Shown here in pieces: positions 59,731 to 64,000 of a stretch of 64,000 bases of DNA (position 1 is its first letter; each line of letters opens with the position of its first letter). This stretch comes from Methanoflorens sp963701995 (GTDB lineage: Archaea; Halobacteriota; Bog-38; Methanoflorentales; Methanoflorentaceae): the NCBI GenBank assembly GCA_963701995.1, contig OY969693.1, forward strand, positions 1,860,001-1,924,000, written 5' to 3'. Under the pieces are notes generated by a model. It did no database searches. It was not told the origin of the DNA and saw only the letters and a program-made list of their open reading frames with translations. A program made the position numbers and the translations under genes.

Positions 59731-60283
59731 AGTTATTTCACCTGTATATCCAATTTCTTGCAGTTCTTGATCCGCGATTTGAAATCCTGCTCACGCTTTT
59801 CTTGGTATGTAAGGTGTCTAATGGTTGAACCGTCATGCCACTGACATATTCAACGTCACTCGTTGCACATGCTTCATTGGGGCGGGCACTGCGGCGTCCG
59901 AAGCTGCTTTGCCGCATGGTTGATGAGCCGAAGAGCTGTGAGTCCGTGCGTGAGAAAGCTCTACTTCTCGCGGGTTTAGAGTAAGGATGCACTTTCTAGT
60001 GAAAGAGTTGTCGACAATGTGCGTTGTTGCTCACGACTCGAGCAGATTGCTATTTTAGTCACGAACAGAAGTAGCACAAGCGGTATATAGCAACATGCGA
60101 CGCAGTGCGTCCCTAAACAGCGATCATACAACCTTATCAACAACTCGACAACTATAGAAGTGGGTCGTGATCACCAGGAGATGATTAGAAGCACCTTAAG
60201 GGCTTCATCAGGCTCCTCGGGCTTAAAGCAACACTCCCGGCGTACAGTAACTAGTCACGCTCGGCCGGCGTCAAGCGCCAAGC
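59731..60283. other. Gene-free stretch in the accessory region
   Basis: About 550 bases without a supported gene. A minus-strand frame of 84 codons (59738-59992) overlaps the end of this gap but is Ser/Arg-rich without family features. Confidence 0.4.
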
Positions 60284-60526
60284 TCAGCTGTGCTCTCTCG
60301 AGTAACTGACCGCCTTACCACCCAAATCTGAAAAACGCTTCGAGGCGTCATCGCCAAATGATTCGCTTGTGTTGTTACTTGTTCCGGCGCCAGTCGTTGC
60401 CATCTGGCGTAGCACTTGATTGACGGCGTGGGCTAAGCGCTCCGCGCACCGTCGACAGTCGGGATCTTTTGCGCTGGGGCAGCCTACACGGAGTCCATAG
60501 TAGCACACGCTGTTTTTTAGGGTCAT
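60284..60526 (-). CDS. Small Cys-rich protein, copy 1 (unknown family)
   Basis: An 80-residue protein opening MTLKNSVCYYGLRVGCPSAK, then DCRRCAERLAHAVNQVLRQM, with a Ser/Asp-rich tail ending VSYSREHS. The first cysteines are in CYYGLxxGC and CRRC. Its ATG overlaps the stop of the preceding 47-codon frame (ATGA). A damaged relative at 63189-63410 keeps the same Cys pattern, the length and the ending, so the frame is genuinely protein-coding. Function unknown; the cysteines could bind a metal or form disulfides. Confidence 0.7.
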   Translation of the reverse strand: MTLKNSVCYYGLRVGCPSAKDPDCRRCAERLAHAVNQVLRQMATTGAGTSNNTSESFGDDASKRFSDLGGKAVSYSREHS

Positions 60527-60666
60527 CGTACCAGGGTGGTTGTGCGTTGCTGAGAGTTGTCAACAGGCACTTGTACCGCGGTAGGATCAATCTGGATCAT
60601 GGCGTGAAGCGTCTGTTCAATAAGGGCGATTTCGCGCTCGAGTGTCGTTAGATCCTCGCTTGCCAT
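60523..60666 (-). CDS. Small protein coupled to the Cys-rich gene
   Basis: A 47-residue frame from ATG 60666, preceded by GGAGGTGA, a strong ribosome-binding site. It begins MASEDLTTLEREIALIEQTL, predicted helical with coiled-coil character, and ends in VRTGA-like overlap with the next start. The stop overlaps the Cys-rich start (ATGA), so the two products are made together. No family recognised. It is missing from the second copy of the locus. Confidence 0.6.
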   Translation of the reverse strand: MASEDLTTLEREIALIEQTLHAMIQIDPTAVQVPVDNSQQRTTTLVR

Positions 60667-60693
60667 CACAGTCACCTCCGATCAAGACTGCGC

Positions 60694-60706
60694 AAGAAAG
60701 TTTCTT
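60694..60706. promoter_or_regulatory. Conserved palindrome upstream of Cys-rich copy 1
   Basis: AAGAAAGTTTCTT is a perfect odd palindrome 28 bases before the ATG at 60666. The same AGAAA-N-TTTCT core occurs in the same place before copy 2 (63438-63448), within about 60 bases of similar DNA. Likely an operator or promoter element; function inferred from conservation between the two copies. Confidence 0.5.
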
Positions 60707-61427
60707 AAGGCCGCGTGAGGCAGGCTTTGTGTACGAAAGTGTGACAACAAGTTTATGCCACTCCCGTGGACGCAATAGGTAGAAGGCGAAGCCGCTTTCT
60801 GCGACGCTGATTTAGGCAACACCGGCACCCCCGACTTAGCATCCGGATCTTCAATGTCGAATGCGGTGCTTTCTAGCACGAGCAACTAAGTGGAATGCAT
60901 CGCGATAACTCCCTTATTTTCGCACTGGAGAGTTCCGCTCGCGTTATTACGCTTCACTCCACTACGCATTTGGCCTGTCGCAGAGCGTGCAGAGACCGCG
61001 GTAACGGTCAGAAAAGACGCGCCAAATTTTTCATCATGTGCAATTTCGTCGTTATGCGCACTAGAGGTCCGCGGCCGCGAATTGACAGTCTCCACAAGTA
61101 CGTCTGGCGACCTCGCATAATGTTCGTCTGTATTAAGGCGGCGTGACCAACAAGATCGGAGCCTGCGCGAGGATCGGCGCTGCGACTTGAATGAGTGTGC
61201 CGTCAATGTCAGATAGGTTGTTGTCGCTAGCTCAGCATTTCTCTTTCTCGTGCAACGACAAGCTTGGAGTAAGCATAACGCGGGATGCCTCGCGTTACGC
61301 GGGCTAACGGAACGGGCTACCACTTCTGGAACTGATAATGCCACCAAGTGCAAACTATGCTGAGTTTTGTTAGCCAATTACTGGTGTCGGTTTAGTGGGG
61401 TCTAAAATCCTTTAAACGCTTGCCCGG
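60707..61427. other. Gene-poor stretch with weak coding remnants
   Basis: About 720 bases. A minus-strand frame of 163 codons (60886-61377) is Ser/Arg-rich and probably spurious. In another frame, 61133-61231 reads LSDIDGTLI, a HAD-like phrase, for only about 33 codons. A near-perfect inverted repeat AACGCG/CGCGTT lies around 61277-61300. Confidence 0.35.
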
Positions 61428-62627
61428 CTAGAAAATTTGTCTCACCTTCAACAGGAGCCTAGGATCCTTTTTTAGGAAGCGCATCGTTATGCCCTTTAGA
61501 TTCAGTTCTTCGGGTTGGATGCCATCAAATACCCGCATCACCCTGTTTATTTCTCCATCGGACAGGCTTACGGCTAACTCTTTGATACTATATCTGAGCT
61601 TGCGCGTGGCGCCGAATAGAGAGTTCCATTCGACTTCGTATTCGTGAAGCACTCTCTCCGAGGGGTCGCTCTTATTTACGGCTTTGCTCGCGACTTCGCC
61701 TGCAATAGTTCCGCTCTCGAGCGCTGGGACAATGCCTCCGCCCGTCAATGGATCAGTGTGGTGCGCTGCGTCACCGACAAGCATGAGTCCGTTTCGCACG
61801 ATCGGGTGAAGCACATCGCTTATGGGGGTGCCCCCCAGCACAAGTCCGATAGGCTGAGCATCTGGGAAGCGTTTAGCCATAAACTCGTCCAGATAGTCTA
61901 TTGGCCGCTTGGCAGTTAATCTGCTTCCGGGAACAGCGAGCCCCACATTCGCTGCCTTACCGCCTTTGGGGAATATTCCTACATAGCCACCCCCAATCTG
62001 TGAGCCATAGTAAACGTCAATAGTATCATCAGCTACATCGACGTTTTCTGCATAATATTGCGCGCAGCTCGCAATATCCTTGGGCTTAAGGGTAGTGTTG
62101 ATGCCACCCCACCGGCCGACCTGTGACTCTATGCCATCTGCCGCAATCACGATCTTTGCGCTGAGCTCGAAGTCGTCACCAAGCCTGTTTACCTTGACGC
62201 CTCTTACCCGCTCCTGCTCGATAATGAGCCCTGTCGCACGAGTACGCACCATTACGTCAGCTCCTGCTCGTGCTGCATCTTTGGCAAGCTGTCGATCGAA
62301 AAGCTTTCGTTCAACGACAAAGCTAAGCGGTCCTTCGATTCCGAACGTGTCTTCAGATACTTCAACGGTCGTGCCGTCAGGACCTATCGCTCGAATTCGT
62401 CGTACTTCACTTGCAATCCACTTTTCATCGGGTTTTACGTATTGGCTAAAAGACTTTGGAAAAACGGTCGATTGCCAGAGAGGGACAACTTCTGCGCATC
62501 TTACAGGCTCCCCGATCTCCTGCCGTTTCTCGAGAAGCAGCACATCACACTCGGAGGCCGCATTTTGGGCGGCGATGGAACCTGCTGGGCCCGCCCCCAC
62601 CACTACAACGTCATATTCGTCTCTCAT
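61428..62627 (-). CDS. Geranylgeranyl reductase family protein
   Basis: FAD enzyme that saturates the isoprenoid chains of archaeal lipids (digeranylgeranylglycerophospholipid reductase). The protein of about 399 residues from ATG 62627 (MRDEYDVVVVGAGPAGSIAA) has the dinucleotide-binding GxGxxG, CAEVV, IAADGIESQVGRWGGIN and the LVGDAAHHTDPLTGGGI active-site region. The open frame continues 58 codons upstream, but those residues are Cys/Leu-rich and unlike the family. A UbiA prenyltransferase for the same lipid pathway lies 1.1 kb away. Confidence 0.93.
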   Translation of the reverse strand: MRDEYDVVVVGAGPAGSIAAQNAASECDVLLLEKRQEIGEPVRCAEVVPLWQSTVFPKSFSQYVKPDEKWIASEVRRIRAIGPDGTTVEVSEDTFGIEGPLSFVVERKLFDRQLAKDAARAGADVMVRTRATGLIIEQERVRGVKVNRLGDDFELSAKIVIAADGIESQVGRWGGINTTLKPKDIASCAQYYAENVDVADDTIDVYYGSQIGGGYVGIFPKGGKAANVGLAVPGSRLTAKRPIDYLDEFMAKRFPDAQPIGLVLGGTPISDVLHPIVRNGLMLVGDAAHHTDPLTGGGIVPALESGTIAGEVASKAVNKSDPSERVLHEYEVEWNSLFGATRKLRYSIKELAVSLSDGEINRVMRVFDGIQPEELNLKGITMRFLKKDPRLLLKVRQIF

Positions 62628-63188
62628 CGTCTTGCCCCCGGCAGTAAGCTTTCGAGGATCGGTTTGCAGACATATGTATAGGGCCATTTGCCTCAGCAGT
62701 TGACACAACCTCGGTATAGCCCTAAGAAGCGCACTGCTGAGCCAGCCACAAAGTGCGCATAAGCGAAGGGACCAGCCAACGCATAAGCTTTCGCATTTCA
62801 ACTTTTCACTGCAGTCCTGTGATTCAACGAAGGTTGAACTACTCTATGCACCCAACCGCGTCATCTTCACATGGGTCCCTACGATCCAAAACGTCCGTCA
62901 GTCTGAGACGAGTATGCAACAAGCATCCCCACGTGAACGCGGCTGATCATTAGGCACACTTTAACCGTGTTGGGACGATCCTGGCTGCTCGCCAAATGTC
63001 AGAACACAAGTTGCGCTACAGATTAGAAGTCATGTTTACAGAGGTCCCAACTTTTGCGAGTTACAGCTGTTCAGCTTATAGGCGAAGCGCAGCTTGCCAG
63101 ATCAAAACGACAAAGTCGTCCCCGACAGATTCACCTAGCATCGAGGCTTGTCGCTCTCTTGCGCCTCCGTCGAAACGTCTTTTTTTAG
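62628..63188. other. Gene-free stretch upstream of ggr
   Basis: About 560 bases without a supported gene. The plus-strand frame at 62996-63469 runs through the antisense of the Cys-rich pseudogene and is not believed. Confidence 0.4.
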
Positions 63189-63410
63189 CTATGAGCCCCG
63201 CGAGAAAACACTCACGCGACGACCGCGCGTCGCAACGTCAATGCGCGGGTGCTCCTCGTTGTGTGTTCCAACGCTACGGGTCGTCGCTTCGTGAGCCATG
63301 TAGTTCACAGCGTAGGTCAAGTGCTCGGCGCAAGTCCTGCAATCGGACTGGTTGCGTTCAGGCAGCCAATGTGAAGGCCATAGTAGCAGACATTTTGTTT
63401 CGTCGCCATC
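63189..63410 (-). pseudogene. Small Cys-rich protein, copy 2 (frameshifted)
   Basis: ATG 63410, preceded by GGAGGTGA, reads MATKQNVCYYGLHIGC. After 63359-63364 the homologous sequence continues in another frame as ERNQSDCRTCAEHLTYAVNY, ending VSVFSRGS at 63191. Restoring one C in the CC run (CCC, encoding Pro as in copy 1) repairs it to about 73 residues, close to the 80 of copy 1. The 47-codon partner gene found before copy 1 is absent. Either a pseudogene or a homopolymer sequencing error. Confidence 0.6.
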
Positions 63411-63709
63411 ACATTCACCTCCAATTCAAGCTGCGCGAGAAATTTTCTTTACGCCGCGTGAGACAATAAACTAGTGTGAAACCGTGACACACATATAACG
63501 TAACGTCACACCTGCGCGAAATCGAAAGATTCGAATATCAAGCTGATACGCACGGTTTTTCTAACTTGGCCAGTGGCAGAACTAACGAGTTTCAAACCGC
63601 ATTAAGTTTGCGTGATTCTAAGAAGCCCTAGCAGCAATTTAAGTCTAAGTGGCCAATTCTCAACGAAAACGTACTTATACGCCAAATCAAAGATGCATCT
63701 AAGAAAAAT
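63411..63709. promoter_or_regulatory. Intergenic region with palindrome and divergent promoters
   Basis: Contains AGAAATTTTCT at 63438-63448, matching the copy 1 palindrome position. A CATATAACG element near 63491-63499 is a TATA candidate for the minus strand. The plus-strand ubiA promoter must lie nearer 63670-63700. Confidence 0.4.
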
Positions 63710-64000
63710 ATGCAGCTCGATGCCACACTGAGAGCGTATCTCAGTCTAATCAGAGTTCCTTACATTCTCATGGTGGACCTTCTCTGCGTGCTTTTAATAC
63801 TGACGTTCCAAAAGGGATTCTACGGCTTAGGTACAATGGGTTTAGCCGTTCTTGCCGTGTCTCTAGTAATTGCCGGGAGTGCCGCCATTAATGATTACTT
63901 TGATTGCGAGTCAGATCGGCTCACCCATCCTGAAAGAGCGATTCCGTCAAACGAGATCCCACTCATAAGAGCCGCGCAGTTTGCTGCGCTGACCTTTTTT
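63710..64000 (+). CDS. UbiA prenyltransferase, probable DGGGP synthase (3'-truncated by window edge)
   Basis: The first 97 residues of an integral-membrane prenyltransferase, expected to add the second geranylgeranyl chain to geranylgeranylglyceryl phosphate. It has LIRVPYILMVDLLC (first helix) and AAINDYFDCESDRLTHPERA, the aspartate-rich metal/prenyl-diphosphate site (NDYFDxxxD) with the archaeal RLTHPERAIPS continuation. The frame is open at the end of the window. With the reductase at 61.4 kb it forms a lipid-synthesis pair. Confidence 0.88.
   Translation, partial: MQLDATLRAYLSLIRVPYILMVDLLCVLLILTFQKGFYGLGTMGLAVLAVSLVIAGSAAINDYFDCESDRLTHPERAIPSNEIPLIRAAQFAALTFF

Noticed and set aside
61133..61231. 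HAD-like phrase LSDIDGTLI in a short minus-strand frame
   Set aside because: Only about 33 codons between stops, with no further HAD motif on either side, so it may be coincidence; kept only as a note on the gene-poor stretch.
60886..61377. A 163-codon minus-strand frame
   Set aside because: Ser/Arg/Thr-rich with no domain pattern, and a competing frame in the same DNA shows HAD-like wording; treated as chance.
62996..63469. A 157-codon plus-strand frame
   Set aside because: It is antisense to the Cys-rich copy 2, whose homology to copy 1 shows the true coding strand.
1..64000. CRISPR arrays, rRNA genes and complete insertion sequences
   Set aside because: No regularly spaced repeats, no rRNA-like stretch and no transposase with terminal inverted repeats were seen.

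Overview
The window is a stretch of an archaeal chromosome. The evidence is eIF5A with deoxyhypusine synthase, transcription factor E, an archaeal histone, RIO1 and RIO2 kinases, SRP54/FtsY, prefoldin alpha, ribosomal proteins L18Ae, L31e, L39e and S19e, RNase P subunit Rpp21, eIF6, aEF1B, FtsZ2 with a CdrS-like regulator, ThiI, and lipid genes (geranylgeranyl reductase, UbiA/DGGGP synthase). A probable methanofuran-biosynthesis kinase (MfnE type), archaeal CobT, CbiP and CbiB point to a methanogen-related euryarchaeon such as a methanogen, an ANME/Syntrophoarchaeum-like lineage or an Archaeoglobus relative. No mcr or other pathway-defining gene is present, so the rank stays open. GC looks close to 50 percent.

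Layout. 1-3.75 kb: RNase HII (cut at the left edge), NAD kinase, then the hypusine operon eIF5A-agmatinase-deoxyhypusine synthase, the last with an apparent +1 frameshift. 3.8-10.3 kb: ACT/DUF5612 protein, MtnA, an HTH regulator, PyrBI, archaeal CobT and a LarA-family protein. 10.4-14.9 kb: a Re-citrate/homocitrate synthase-like gene followed on the other strand by members of the LeuB, LeuD and LeuC families. Residue signatures suggest isocitrate dehydrogenase and aconitase rather than leucine biosynthesis. 15.0-21.0 kb: a DedA pseudogene, then a surface-glycan island (flippase, two glycosyltransferases, WecB). 21.5-31.9 kb: methyltransferases, thioesterase, pterin dehydratase, transglutaminase-like protein, Trm56, ATP-grasp enzyme, TFE, HD and DUF2110 proteins, TlyA-like protein, and seven tRNAs. 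32.2-33.6 kb: cdrS-ftsZ2 with a repeat-rich upstream region. 33.6-41.4 kb: tRNA thiolase, RIO2, DUF460, fumarase, the pno1-rio1-aIF1A operon, TyrRS and two tRNAs. 41.4-49.7 kb: aroA, aroC, cbiP, cbiB, RmlC-like cupin, histone, MazG, ThiI, tRNA-Thr. 49.8-57.8 kb: a long translation, secretion and RNA-processing gene array. 57.8-64 kb: a gene-poor accessory stretch with a patatin phospholipase, a small Cys-rich gene pair and a damaged paralogue, then ggr and ubiA (cut at the right edge).

The most unusual points are: a possible oxidative 2-oxoglutarate pathway built from leucine-type enzyme families; four of eleven tRNA genes with insertions, including one in the D-arm of tRNA-Ile; two genes whose stop codon lies in the antisense T-loop of a convergent tRNA; apparent single-base frameshifts in the essential genes dys and pno1, both at homopolymers; an inverted plus direct repeat array before cdrS-ftsZ2; and a duplicated small Cys-rich gene family whose 5' region conserves a palindrome. 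No CRISPR array, rRNA gene or complete insertion sequence was seen.
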